A stretch of 64,000 nucleotides of DNA from Candidatus Petromonas tenebris. Lineage in GTDB: Bacteria; Bacillota; Clostridia; Peptostreptococcales; Caminicellaceae. A program made the position numbers and the translations under genes. The notes beneath the pieces were generated by a model. The model ran no database searches. It was not told the DNA's origin and saw only the letters and a list, made by a program, of their open reading frames with translations. Position 1 is the stretch's first letter, and each line of letters opens with the position of its first letter. The stretch is from positions 31,335 to 95,334 of the forward strand of contig JACCKY010000004.1 in assembly GCA_014236755.1 (NCBI GenBank). Direction: 5' to 3'. Shown here in pieces: positions 8,015-16,636 of this stretch.

Positions 8015-9955
8015 ATGGCTAATGAAAAAAATATAGTCATACTTGGTGCAGGATATGCTGGAGTACATGCTGCTAAATTACTGAACAAAAAGTATAAAAA
8101 GAGTGATAATATAAAAGTTACGCTTATTGACAAAAACCCGTTTCATACTTTGATGACGGATTTGCATGAAATAGCTGGTGCGAGAGTTGAAACTGAGACT
8201 GTACAGGTGGAATTAAAGAAGATTTTTAAAGCTAAAAAGGTAGATGTGGTAATTGATGAGATAAAAGATATAGACTTTAAAAGCCAAAAATTAAGCTCAG
8301 AAAACTATACCTATGAATATGATTATTTAATAATAGGTACAGGTGCCGAGCCAACATTTTTTGGTGTTCCGGGAGCTGCAGAAAATGGTTTCACAATATG
8401 GTCCCTTGAAGATGCAGTTAAAATCAGAGAACACGTTGAAAAAATGTTCAGGAAGGCAAGCTTTGAACGTAATCCTGAAAAGAGAAAAGAAATGCTTACC
8501 TTTGCAGTGGCAGGGGCAGGATTTACTGGTGTAGAAGTTATAGGTGAGCTTGCTGAATGGAGAAAGAAACTCTGCAGAGAGTATGGCATAGATAAGAAGG
8601 ATGTAAGAATGATTATAATAGAAGCTATGCCTAATATACTTCCTATATTGGAGGAAGGTCTTCAGGCTAAAGCTGCAAGACGTATGAAGAAAATGGACAT
8701 AGAGGTAATAACAGATTCTCCTATAACGGAGGTTAATAAGGACTCAATTTCTTTGAAAGATGGAACAAGAATTCCTACTAAAACCCTCATATGGACAGCT
8801 GGAGTTCAGGGAAACAGCTTTGTAGCTAAATTAGGTTTAACAATGGGTAAAAGGAATAGAGTTCAGACAAATGAATACATGCAGTCTTTAGACTATGAAA
8901 ATGTGTATCTTGTAGGAGATAATGGTTATTTGGAAGAAGACGGTAAAAGAGGTTATCCTCAAATAGTTGAGGCAGCACTTCAAACGGCAGAAACTGCAGT
9001 TCACAATATAGTTGCCGATATAGAAAAGGGTGACAAGAAGCCTTTTAAATCAAACTTCCACGGCTTCATGGTTTCTATAGGAAGTAGATATGCGGTGGCC
9101 AATGTTGGTGGAATGAAGCTTTCAGGTTTCTTTGCCATGGCAGTAAAGCATATGGTTAATCTTCATTATTTATTTGGAGTAGGCGGTTTTGCTTTATGTT
9201 GGACTTATATGATGCATGAATTTTTCCACATAAAGGAAAAACGTTCTATACTTGGTGGGCATGTATCTAGAAAATCACCAACATTCTGGTTGTTACCTTT
9301 AAGAGTCTTTGTAGGATATAAGTGGTTAGAACAGGGACTTCATAAGCTACCAAAGATATTGGAAGACCCTTCAAATATTTTCCTTATACCACCACCAGTT
9401 AAAAATGTTGCATCTGCAGTAAAAGATGCGGCTGTAAATGCCGTAAGTAGTGCATCACAGGCGGCTGCAGACGGCGCGGCTAAGGTAGCTCAAGCAGCAG
9501 CAGATGCTGCAAGTAGTGCAACACCAGCAGCCGATGGAGCAGCCCAAGCAGCAGAAGCTGCTTCCCAGTGGGGTGAAGCCTTACCGGTACCTGGTTTTAT
9601 TGAAAGCATAGTTAAATGGTCTATGGAAACTTTTTTCTATACTCCCGATGGAGGATTCACAGCTTTAGCGGAGATTTTCCAAGCTGCTATGGTAGTAGGT
9701 GAAATAATAGTAGGACTGTGTTTAATAGCAGGTTTATTTACGGTGTTGGCATCAATAGCTTCAGTTGTAATGGGTATGATGATCTGGACTTCAGGTATGG
9801 CACCATATGAAATGCTTTGGTATCTGGCAGCAGGTATTGCTTTGATAGGCGGTGCAGGAAGGGCATTTGGACTAGACTATTATGTAATACCTGTAATCAA
9901 GAACTGGTGGAAGAAGACCCGATTTGCAAATAAAACCTATTTGTATATAGATTAA
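8015..9955 (+). CDS. ndh2: Type II NADH dehydrogenase with C-terminal membrane domain (Ndh2 of EET)
   Basis: 646-residue flavoprotein expected to oxidise NADH and pass electrons to a quinone. FAD-binding Rossmann motif GAGYAGVHAAK at residues 10-20, second dinucleotide motif GAGFTGVEVIGE near 167-178, and the C-terminal FAD contact YLVGDNGY near 304. Unlike ordinary NDH-2 (about 400 residues) it continues with a DoxX-like membrane portion (VFVGYKWLEQGLHKLPK near 430, and four hydrophobic stretches from 535 to 620). Between them lies an Ala/Ser-rich linker (about residues 465-520). This extended form is the one found in flavin-based extracellular electron transfer loci. Strong AGGGGG ribosome-binding site. 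Confidence 0.9.
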   Translation: MANEKNIVILGAGYAGVHAAKLLNKKYKKSDNIKVTLIDKNPFHTLMTDLHEIAGARVETETVQVELKKIFKAKKVDVVIDEIKDIDFKSQKLSSENYTYEYDYLIIGTGAEPTFFGVPGAAENGFTIWSLEDAVKIREHVEKMFRKASFERNPEKRKEMLTFAVAGAGFTGVEVIGELAEWRKKLCREYGIDKKDVRMIIIEAMPNILPILEEGLQAKAARRMKKMDIEVITDSPITEVNKDSISLKDGTRIPTKTLIWTAGVQGNSFVAKLGLTMGKRNRVQTNEYMQSLDYENVYLVGDNGYLEEDGKRGYPQIVEAALQTAETAVHNIVADIEKGDKKPFKSNFHGFMVSIGSRYAVANVGGMKLSGFFAMAVKHMVNLHYLFGVGGFALCWTYMMHEFFHIKEKRSILGGHVSRKSPTFWLLPLRVFVGYKWLEQGLHKLPKILEDPSNIFLIPPPVKNVASAVKDAAVNAVSSASQAAADGAAKVAQAAADAASSATPAADGAAQAAEAASQWGEALPVPGFIESIVKWSMETFFYTPDGGFTALAEIFQAAMVVGEIIVGLCLIAGLFTVLASIASVVMGMMIWTSGMAPYEMLWYLAAGIALIGGAGRAFGLDYYVIPVIKNWWKKTRFANKTYLYID

Positions 9956-9970
9956 TTAAGCTTCAGTTTC

Positions 9971-10000
9971 CAAAGTCCTATCTGAAAAGATAGGACTTTG
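9971..10000 (+). terminator. Hairpin with GAAA tetraloop after ndh2
   Basis: A perfect 13-bp stem (CAAAGTCCTATCT / AGATAGGACTTTG) closed by GAAA lies just past the ndh2 stop. It has no long T-tract, so it could terminate weakly or stabilise the message. Confidence 0.6.
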
Positions 10001-10080
10001 AAATTCAATTATTTAATTTGATAGGTTAAATATGTTCATGTTAAAATTAAGTAATAAAAGTTGTTTTTCAAATCAATTTA

Positions 10081-10240
10081 TTGTGCTAGTTTCTTATGGA
10101 TATCCTTCAATAATCCTCTTCAGGCTCCGTAGAAGAGCTGTTTAAATTAAAAAGATTTAGAGGTAAAAACAGCTCTTCAAAGTCGCTTTAGAGGAAACAG
10201 TGAAGGATATCTTAAAACTGTACTGTTAGACTAGTACAAG
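10081..10240. repeat. MITE-like imperfect palindrome between ndh2 and eetA
   Basis: About 160 bases with related ends (TTGTGCTAGT and, inverted, CTTGTACTAGT) and paired inner blocks (GGATATCCTTCA with TGAAGGATATC, and GAAGAGCTGTTT with AAACAGCTCTTC). The whole stretch can fold into one long imperfect hairpin. One arm recurs in inverted orientation at 49257-49319 with high identity, which shows that this is a dispersed repeat and not a terminator. No coding capacity is seen. Confidence 0.7.
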
Positions 10241-10279
10241 AGGTTAAATCAACATTTGTAAAAGAAATGAGGCAATAGT

Positions 10280-10660
10280 ATGAAACGGTTAGATATTATA
10301 ATTATTGTTTTAGTAATTGTTGTATCTTTAGTTTCTATGGGAGTATTCAAGTCAATTTCCAATAAGCAATATGAAAAAAAATATGCTGAAATTAGCATCG
10401 ATGGAAAACATTATAAGAGTATTCCATTAAATGACCCTTCATATACGGAAACCCTCACTGTAAAAACAGAGCTTGGTACGAATGTAATTAGGATTGAAGA
10501 TGGCGGAGCCAATATTATCGATGCAGATTGTCCCGATAAAATTTGTGTTAAGGATGGATTTATCAGTAAGCCAGGAGAGGTTTTAGTTTGTCTGCCTAAC
10601 AAACTGGTGGTTGAGATAAAGGGGCAAAGACAATCAAATGTAGATGAACTTTCTTACTAA
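10280..10660 (+). CDS. EetA-like NusG domain II protein
   Basis: 126-residue protein with one N-terminal membrane segment (residues 5-25) followed by an extracytoplasmic NusG domain II-like beta domain. Diagnostic patterns are ADCPDKICVKDGFISKPG and LVCLPNKLVVEI. In flavin-based EET loci this small protein (EetA) accompanies Ndh2. The usual partner EetB, a membrane protein next to it in Listeria, is absent here. It is 20 bases upstream of the polyprenyl synthase gene, so these two are probably cotranscribed. Preceded by a GAGG ribosome-binding site. Confidence 0.8.
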   Translation: MKRLDIIIIVLVIVVSLVSMGVFKSISNKQYEKKYAEISIDGKHYKSIPLNDPSYTETLTVKTELGTNVIRIEDGGANIIDADCPDKICVKDGFISKPGEVLVCLPNKLVVEIKGQRQSNVDELSY

Positions 10661-10680
10661 AAGATATTAAGGGTGATCAA

Positions 10681-11646
10681 ATGAGTAATTTTTGGAATGA
10701 ATATCCTGATATAAAAAATGAACTTGAAATTGTTAAAAATATAATGAAAGAAAATGTAAAATCTGCTCACAAAGATATGGAAAAAGCCCTTTTAGACTTG
10801 ATAGATTCAGGAGGAAAGATGATCCGACCTGCTTTTGTTCTATTATCAGGCAGATTTGGAGAATTTGACGGGGACAAGCTCTATTCACTTGCTGCAATAG
10901 TTGAAATGCTTCATATGGCAACCCTTGTACACGACGATATAGTTGATGATGCCAGATTGAGAAGGGGAAGTCCGACTATACAGAGCAAATATGGAAAAGA
11001 TTATGCGGTTTTTATGGGAGACTTTTTATTTGCTAAATGCTTTATGTTATTATCTAATAATACTTCTATGGAAAGTATTAAAGGTGTTGCAAAGGTAGTT
11101 TCAAAAATATGTTTGGGAGAAATTGAACAGTTTTCATCAAGATTTACTCCCAATTTGTCGGTGAAAAAATATTTAAAAAGAATTGGAGCTAAGACAGCGG
11201 CCCTCTTTTCATTAAGCTGTTATATAGGAGCGTCAGAAAGCGGACTAGATGAAAAACAGTGTAAAAGTCTAGCCAAGGTCGGATATTATATAGGAATGGC
11301 CTTTCAAATAATCGACGACATATTAGATTACAACGGAAATCAAGGGTCAGTTGGAAAACCTATTGGAAACGATTTAAAACAGGGAATATTTACACTACCC
11401 CTTATTTATGCACTAAGAAGGGATAATAATACTTTATCAAAAATACTTTGTAAAAATGATTACAGTGAAGAGGATATAAAGAAAGTAGTTGAAATTACAA
11501 GGAAATCTAACGGAATAGAAGAAGCAAGAAGACTAGCAAAAAAATATACCGATAAAGCTTTTAAACAGATTTCTGCTCTTCCGGATAATGAAAGCAGGAA
11601 AATATTTATGGATGTGGCTAAAAGGCTTTTAAATAGAGAGTACTAA
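10681..11646 (+). CDS. Polyprenyl diphosphate synthase (DmkB/HepT-like)
   Basis: Makes the long isoprenoid tail of a quinone from allylic diphosphates and IPP. The 321-residue protein carries both aspartate-rich motifs, LVHDDIVDDA (residues about 82-91) and QIIDDILDY (about 211-219), plus GGKMIRPAF near residue 44. Length fits trans-polyprenyl synthases. Next to ndh2 and eetA, its likely job is the dedicated demethylmenaquinone-type quinone used in EET (DmkB role); the matching DmkA prenyltransferase is not in this window. Chain length cannot be read reliably from sequence alone. Confidence 0.88.
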   Translation: MSNFWNEYPDIKNELEIVKNIMKENVKSAHKDMEKALLDLIDSGGKMIRPAFVLLSGRFGEFDGDKLYSLAAIVEMLHMATLVHDDIVDDARLRRGSPTIQSKYGKDYAVFMGDFLFAKCFMLLSNNTSMESIKGVAKVVSKICLGEIEQFSSRFTPNLSVKKYLKRIGAKTAALFSLSCYIGASESGLDEKQCKSLAKVGYYIGMAFQIIDDILDYNGNQGSVGKPIGNDLKQGIFTLPLIYALRRDNNTLSKILCKNDYSEEDIKKVVEITRKSNGIEEARRLAKKYTDKAFKQISALPDNESRKIFMDVAKRLLNREY

Positions 11647-11659
11647 AATATATAAGGTA

Positions 11660-11790
11660 AAATAGGTTACAGGAGTTAAGAATTAAGAGTTGAGAATTAA
11701 GACTTAGTCATATGGCTTGCGGCTCAAGGCTGAATCCTAGAAACTTTGACCTTGATTTTCTCAACCTTAGCCTTAACCTCAACATAAAAA
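11660..11790. repeat. Short minisatellite-like region
   Basis: Degenerate direct repeats of (A)GAATTAAG/GAGTTGAG type (11672-11705), then a stretch with CCTTGATT/CTCAACCTTAGCC-like units. It sits between two convergent genes. I see no gene or clear terminator in it. Similar wordy repeats occur at the 3' ends of the 24985 and 57339 elements. Confidence 0.4.
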
Positions 11791-12645
11791 TCAGTTTTGC
11801 TGATTTTTCAAAACAGTTTTAATAAATTCTATGTCTTCAAACAGATCATCAAGATAGCTTTTACCGCAGTAACTTAAAAGAAGTTCAAGATTCAGCACTC
11901 CGTCATAATCCTTATTTAATAAAAAATTTAATTGTTCTAAAAAATCTAAATCGCTATCTTTTACAGGAATATGGGATATGGATTGTTCTAGATTTACACC
12001 ATGTATATGACTGTATATAATGTTTTGATAAAATTCATCATCATGAGGGATTTTTCCCGGGTAATAATTTGTAAAATCATGACACATATCCCAGCATATG
12101 CCTAGTTTTGGGCTTTGAAATTCGTTTAATATTATATATATATCGTTTCTGTTATCTCCAATACTCCTTTCTTCTTCACGCTTTAAAGTTTCTATTGCCA
12201 ATCTTATTGATATATTTTTCTTTTCGATGAAGTTTAAAAGCCAGTCTAAAAAGGACAAAGTATTATAAATACCACCTTTTTTAAACTCAGGCTTTTTATA
12301 GTTTGCTCCATGGATCGCAATTACAGGTTTGCTGCAAGTTATATTTTGGATTTTTTCTACAATAGAAATAAATGACTCATATTTTTGAATAATTGACTTT
12401 TTAAGCTCGATAAAATTATTTATTTCATAAAGATAGTCATGGGCAAAATATGGAACATGAAAATTCACATCCATATTTAATTCGCTGCAATGTTTTGCAA
12501 TCATATCATATTTTTTCAAAGATAAAATATTTTCATCGGGACTTATTTCTATACTTGAAACTCCCAAATTTTTAGTTTTTGCAATAAGAGCTAAGGGCGT
12601 TATTTCGCTAAAAACTTTTTCATCGAGGGTAAATCCAATATTCAT
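11791..12645 (-). CDS. TIM-barrel protein, xylose isomerase/AP endonuclease 2-like
   Basis: 284-residue cytosolic protein of the sugar phosphate isomerase/epimerase fold. Family features are GVSSIEISPD near residue 30, VNFHVPYFAHDYL near 57, ETLKREEERS, CWDMCHD near 195 and YSHIHGVN near 215, which supply the His/Glu/Asp metal ligands expected at the barrel mouth. The substrate cannot be predicted. It is a lone gene convergent with the polyprenyl synthase and divergent from pabA, with a GGAGG ribosome-binding site. Confidence 0.75.
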   Translation of the reverse strand: MNIGFTLDEKVFSEITPLALIAKTKNLGVSSIEISPDENILSLKKYDMIAKHCSELNMDVNFHVPYFAHDYLYEINNFIELKKSIIQKYESFISIVEKIQNITCSKPVIAIHGANYKKPEFKKGGIYNTLSFLDWLLNFIEKKNISIRLAIETLKREEERSIGDNRNDIYIILNEFQSPKLGICWDMCHDFTNYYPGKIPHDDEFYQNIIYSHIHGVNLEQSISHIPVKDSDLDFLEQLNFLLNKDYDGVLNLELLLSYCGKSYLDDLFEDIEFIKTVLKNQQN

Positions 12646-12762
12646 AGTGCGCCTCCTTTTTGCTTCATATTTATATTGTATTTGTATTGTACAAGACTTC
12701 TTAACAGTTTGTCCAATATATTGAATGAAAATTAACGAAAACAGAGGATTCTAAAGTTTAGT

Positions 12763-12792
12763 TTGACTGATCGGGATAGGTAAATGTATAAT
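12763..12792 (+). promoter_or_regulatory. Sigma-70-type promoter for pabA-pabB
   Basis: TTGACT at 12763-12768 and TATAAT at 12787-12792, separated by 18 bases, located about 80 bases upstream of the pabA start. Confidence 0.7.
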
Positions 12793-12873
12793 TGTAAAGG
12801 ATGGAAAGCATAGAATAGATATATTTGTTGAAAAAAATCAATAATTTAGTTAATATCATAAGGGGCGATTCGA

Positions 12874-13476
12874 TTGATTTTGATGATAGACAACTACGAC
12901 TCCTTTACCTATAATTTAGTACAGTATTTAGAATGTTTAAAGGAAGAAGTATTAGTTTATAGAAATGATCAAATAAACGTAGAAGAAATTAGAAAGCTTG
13001 ACCCGGAAATGATCGTATTGTCTCCAGGACCCTGTACTCCCAATGAATCAGGTGTCTGTATAGATATAGTTAAAGAGTTTAAAGGGAAAATACCTATTCT
13101 TGGAATATGTTTGGGTCATCAAACTATCGGACAGGTTTTTGGGGCTAAAGTTATTAAAGCACTTGAGCCTGTGCACGGAAAGATTCATCCTATTAAACAT
13201 ACAGATAGAGGAGTATTTAAGGGATTAAACAATCCCCTCAATGTAACCAGATATCATTCCTTAGTTATAGAAAAGAACTCTCTTCCCCAGTGTTTTGAGG
13301 TAACAGCAGAAACTATGGAAGGAGAAATAATGGGAATACGACATAAAAAATATTTGATGGAAGGGGTTCAGTTCCATCCTGAGGCCATACTTACTGAAAT
13401 GGGACTAGAACTTTTAGATAACTTTTTAAAGCAGGCCAAGAAGTTTAGAGGTGAGCAGGTGAAAAATAATGAATAA
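12874..13476 (+). CDS. pabA: Aminodeoxychorismate synthase glutaminase subunit (PabA)
   Basis: Class I glutamine amidotransferase of 200 residues that feeds ammonia to PabB for p-aminobenzoate synthesis. Catalytic Cys79 lies in GICLGHQTIG, and the His and Glu of the triad in VQFHPEAILTE near the C terminus. The TTG start is chosen because AGGGG lies eight bases upstream; an ATG three codons on is possible. It overlaps pabB by eight bases. The same fold serves anthranilate synthase, but the adjacent partner carries the PabB-type signature. Confidence 0.9.
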   Translation: MILMIDNYDSFTYNLVQYLECLKEEVLVYRNDQINVEEIRKLDPEMIVLSPGPCTPNESGVCIDIVKEFKGKIPILGICLGHQTIGQVFGAKVIKALEPVHGKIHPIKHTDRGVFKGLNNPLNVTRYHSLVIEKNSLPQCFEVTAETMEGEIMGIRHKKYLMEGVQFHPEAILTEMGLELLDNFLKQAKKFRGEQVKNNE

Positions 13477-14848
13477 CGTGTTGGTTAAAGAGATAACAAC
13501 TAAACTGAATAGTTTTGAGCTATATTCAATATTTAAGGATTGCGAATATAGTTTTTTTCTGGACAGCGCAATGGATTATGAAAAATTGGGACAATATTCC
13601 TTTATAGGCTGTAAACCATTTTTGGTTTTTAAAAGCAAAAATGACGATATAACTATAATTGAAAATGAAATAGAAAGACATTTCAAGGGAAATCCCTTTG
13701 ATAAATTAAGGGAATTATTGGCAAAGTATAACATGAACTATAAATCTAAACTGCCCTTTGTTGGAGGAGCAGTAGGGTATTTAGGTTATGATTTATGCCA
13801 TCATATCGAGAGACTACCTAGAACTGCAGAGGATGATGTAAATATTCCTGACTGTTATTTGGGATTTTATGATGGAGTAATTATAGTAGATCACAATAGA
13901 AATAAAGTTTACATAGCATCACTAGGAATCAAGGACAGTCCTGAAAAAGTAGTAGAAGATATATGGTCTCGAATAAAACAAAATGAAGAAAATGGAGTAG
14001 ATATTAAATTTGAGCACAAAAATAAAGAAACAGATTTTTTATCTAACTTTACCAAAGATGAATATATAAATGCTGTAAATAAAGTGAAGGATTATATAAA
14101 GGCAGGTGATATATATCAGGCTAATCTTACCCAAAGATTTGAATGTACGCTAGAGGAAAAACCCTATGAACTTTACGGAAAGCTTAGAAAAATAAATCCA
14201 GCTCCCTTTGCCAGCTTTATTGATTTTGGAGAAGGTCATATAGTTAGCAGCTCACCGGAAAGGTTTATAAGGGTAAAGGACAGGCTTATTGAGACCAGAC
14301 CAATCAAGGGAACAAGACCTAGAGGCAAAACTCTGAAAGAAGACATAAGAAACAAAGAGGAATTATTGTCAAGTGAAAAGGACAAGGCAGAACTTCTTAT
14401 GATAGTAGACCTGGAAAGAAATGATCTGGGAAAAGTATCTAAAACAGGTAGTGTAAAGGTGACAGAGCTGTTCCATTTAGAAGAATATGCTACGGTATAT
14501 CACTTAGTCTCTACAGTAATAGGGGAAATGAAGGATGATAAAGATATAATAGATGTAATTACTGCTTCCTTTCCTGGCGGCTCTATAACGGGAGCTCCTA
14601 AAATAAGAGCCATGGAGATTATAGATGAGCTGGAACCTACTCAAAGAAATGTGTATACAGGTTCAATAGGGTATATAGGATTTAATGGAGATATGGATCT
14701 AAATATAGTTATAAGAACCATAGTTTGTAAGGATAACAAAGCATATTTTCAGGTAGGTGGCGGTATAGTATGGGATTCCGATCCACAGATGGAATATGAA
14801 GAAACCCTACATAAGGCAAGGGCGTTGATGGAGGTTTTGAGAAGTTAA
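13469..14848 (+). CDS. pabB: Aminodeoxychorismate synthase component I (PabB)
   Basis: Converts chorismate plus ammonia to 4-amino-4-deoxychorismate. The 459-residue protein has the chorismate-binding signature ETRPIKGTRPRG; the Lys in PIKGT is the one PabB uses for its covalent intermediate, whereas TrpE has PIAGT. Further motifs are ERNDLGKV, FPGGSITGAPK and GGGIVWDSDP. Its pair with pabA feeds the folate operon 18 kb downstream that contains pabC and folE-P-B-K. Followed by a good terminator. Confidence 0.93.
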   Translation: MNNVLVKEITTKLNSFELYSIFKDCEYSFFLDSAMDYEKLGQYSFIGCKPFLVFKSKNDDITIIENEIERHFKGNPFDKLRELLAKYNMNYKSKLPFVGGAVGYLGYDLCHHIERLPRTAEDDVNIPDCYLGFYDGVIIVDHNRNKVYIASLGIKDSPEKVVEDIWSRIKQNEENGVDIKFEHKNKETDFLSNFTKDEYINAVNKVKDYIKAGDIYQANLTQRFECTLEEKPYELYGKLRKINPAPFASFIDFGEGHIVSSSPERFIRVKDRLIETRPIKGTRPRGKTLKEDIRNKEELLSSEKDKAELLMIVDLERNDLGKVSKTGSVKVTELFHLEEYATVYHLVSTVIGEMKDDKDIIDVITASFPGGSITGAPKIRAMEIIDELEPTQRNVYTGSIGYIGFNGDMDLNIVIRTIVCKDNKAYFQVGGGIVWDSDPQMEYEETLHKARALMEVLRS

Positions 14849-14885
14849 CTCGTTTCAGAATGAAAAATATAGAAAATAATTTTTG

Positions 14886-14919
14886 ATTCAGGTGCGTGTA
14901 AGTACCTGAATTTTTATTT
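14886..14919 (+). terminator. Terminator after pabB
   Basis: ATTCAGGT / ACCTGAAT stem with a ten-base loop followed by TTTTATTT. Confidence 0.75.
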
Positions 14920-15018
14920 GGCAAATTTATAGTCCTTAGTACTTGAAGAATTTATTAGAGGAAATTTTGTAACGGTATAGAATATTAAAAATATACTAAA
15001 TCTTTACGGAGTGAAAAT

Positions 15019-15156
15019 ATGGAAGATAAAATGTATTTTTTAGGACTTCCTTTTAAAACATGGTTGATTGTTGGAGGTTTATTTGTATTGTCAGTATTAT
15101 CTCCTGCAATTACAGCTATTATTTTAAGTCTTAGAAAGGATTCAAAAAATGAATAA
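15019..15156 (+). CDS. Symporter small accessory protein
   Basis: A 45-residue protein starting MEDKMYFLGLPFKTWL, with one transmembrane segment (about residues 16-38) and a charged tail RKDSKNE. A CGGAGTG ribosome-binding site precedes its ATG and its stop overlaps the symporter start by eight bases, so the two are translationally coupled. Small one-helix proteins of this kind accompany several sodium:solute symporters as accessory subunits. It is easily missed because of its size. Confidence 0.75.
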   Translation: MEDKMYFLGLPFKTWLIVGGLFVLSVLSPAITAIILSLRKDSKNE

Positions 15157-16636
15157 ATCAATAATGTACTTAGTGTATTTTACTTTATATACCCTTATGT
15201 TACTCTGGTTTGGAAAAAGTGGATTTAAAAAGACAAACAATATCAGGGATTTCTTTGTTGCCGAAAACAGCCTTGGACTAGCTGCGAGTGTTTTTACGTT
15301 TACTGCAACATGGTTCAGTTCCGCATCGATGCAGGGACTTACCGGAACATTGTTTGCCTATGGATATTCTGCTGTATTGTACTCTGTTATTGGATGGTTT
15401 TTTGGAGCTGCCCTGTTAGTAGTTATGGCGGACAAACTAAAATATTATGATATTTTAACCGTACCGGAGTATTTCAAATACAGATATGATAGCAAATATA
15501 TGCAGGCTCTTGGGGGATTAGTAATTGTGCTAAGTTATATTTTTTATATCATAATACAGATAAGAGGTTTTGGTATTGTTATGTCAGAGCTTTTAGACAT
15601 ACATTATAGCATATCTATATTCTTGGTGTACCTATTTATTGTATATACTACCTTTGGAGGATTGTATTCAGTTGCTAAGACAGATGGATTAAATTTTGTC
15701 TTAATATTAATAGGGACGGTTTTTGCTACTTTTATGATATTAAAGGATGTAGGAGGAATAACACTTATGCATAAAAAGGCCGCAATTATAGCTACAAAAC
15801 CCTTTCCAAATTTCCCCTATAAAACTATTGAAGGGGGTCTTCTTGACCCCTTTGCTAATGGCCTCCAACCTCCTATGATTATGATCACAGCCTTTTTTGG
15901 ATGGGGATTGGGGTTGGCGTCTAACCCTCAATATGCCCTAAGAATAATTTCAGCAAAGAATAAAAAAGTTTCAATCAAGATGATATGCTTATCTGTATTT
16001 ATATTATCTATTATATATGTCAATATATTTATAATAGGTATAGGTTCAAGGGTGTTAGCTCCAACGGTAGAAAATATAAGCTCTGTTGATGAAATATTCC
16101 CCTACATTATAAACAATGTAATATATTCTAAATTAAGCGGACTTATTTTAATAAGCATTGCTGCGGCAGCTATTTCTACTGCCAACTCTCAACTTCTCAT
16201 ACTGGCTAGTGGTTTTAGTTATGATATATATAAAAATTTAATAAATCCAGAAATTGATGAAGAAAAGTTTTTAAATCTAAATAGATTACTAATATTTATT
16301 GCTGGAACGATTTCTCTCATTATGTCAATTAAGCCCCCCAGCAGTTTACTAGTTTTTGGGGCGTATATATGGGGAATATTTTCTGTAACATTTCTAATTC
16401 CCTTATATGGAGGGCTATATTGGAAAAAAGCAACAAAGGAAGGAGCTATATATTCCTTTGTCGGAGGAGCATTAACTATGATTTTATTTTACTTAATAAA
16501 TAAATATAAGTATCTTTCATTAGATATAAGTATCAATAGAATGATTCACCCTGCATTTCCCGGCTTTTTAGCATCCTTGATTCTATTTTATGTTATAAGT
16601 AAAATTACCTATAAAAAGGAAAGCGATCTAAAATGA
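15149..16636 (+). CDS. Sodium:solute symporter (SSS family)
   Basis: 495-residue transporter with about 13 hydrophobic segments. Typical SSS features are FFVAENSLG near residue 32, FTATWFSSASMQG near 52 and ISIAAAAISTANSQLL near 335, the last being the conserved TM8-like region. The substrate is unknown. The symporter, its accessory protein, a histidine kinase and an NtrC-type regulator are overlapping genes in one operon, so the transporter may also help sense its substrate. The sigma-54 operon just downstream suggests an amino-acid derivative such as 5-oxoproline; that is inference. Confidence 0.85.
   Translation: MNKSIMYLVYFTLYTLMLLWFGKSGFKKTNNIRDFFVAENSLGLAASVFTFTATWFSSASMQGLTGTLFAYGYSAVLYSVIGWFFGAALLVVMADKLKYYDILTVPEYFKYRYDSKYMQALGGLVIVLSYIFYIIIQIRGFGIVMSELLDIHYSISIFLVYLFIVYTTFGGLYSVAKTDGLNFVLILIGTVFATFMILKDVGGITLMHKKAAIIATKPFPNFPYKTIEGGLLDPFANGLQPPMIMITAFFGWGLGLASNPQYALRIISAKNKKVSIKMICLSVFILSIIYVNIFIIGIGSRVLAPTVENISSVDEIFPYIINNVIYSKLSGLILISIAAAAISTANSQLLILASGFSYDIYKNLINPEIDEEKFLNLNRLLIFIAGTISLIMSIKPPSSLLVFGAYIWGIFSVTFLIPLYGGLYWKKATKEGAIYSFVGGALTMILFYLINKYKYLSLDISINRMIHPAFPGFLASLILFYVISKITYKKESDLK

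Noticed and set aside
11672..11710. Repeated AGAATTAAG/GAGTTGAG words as a possible CRISPR or iteron array
   Set aside because: Units are short, degenerate and without unique spacers of constant length.
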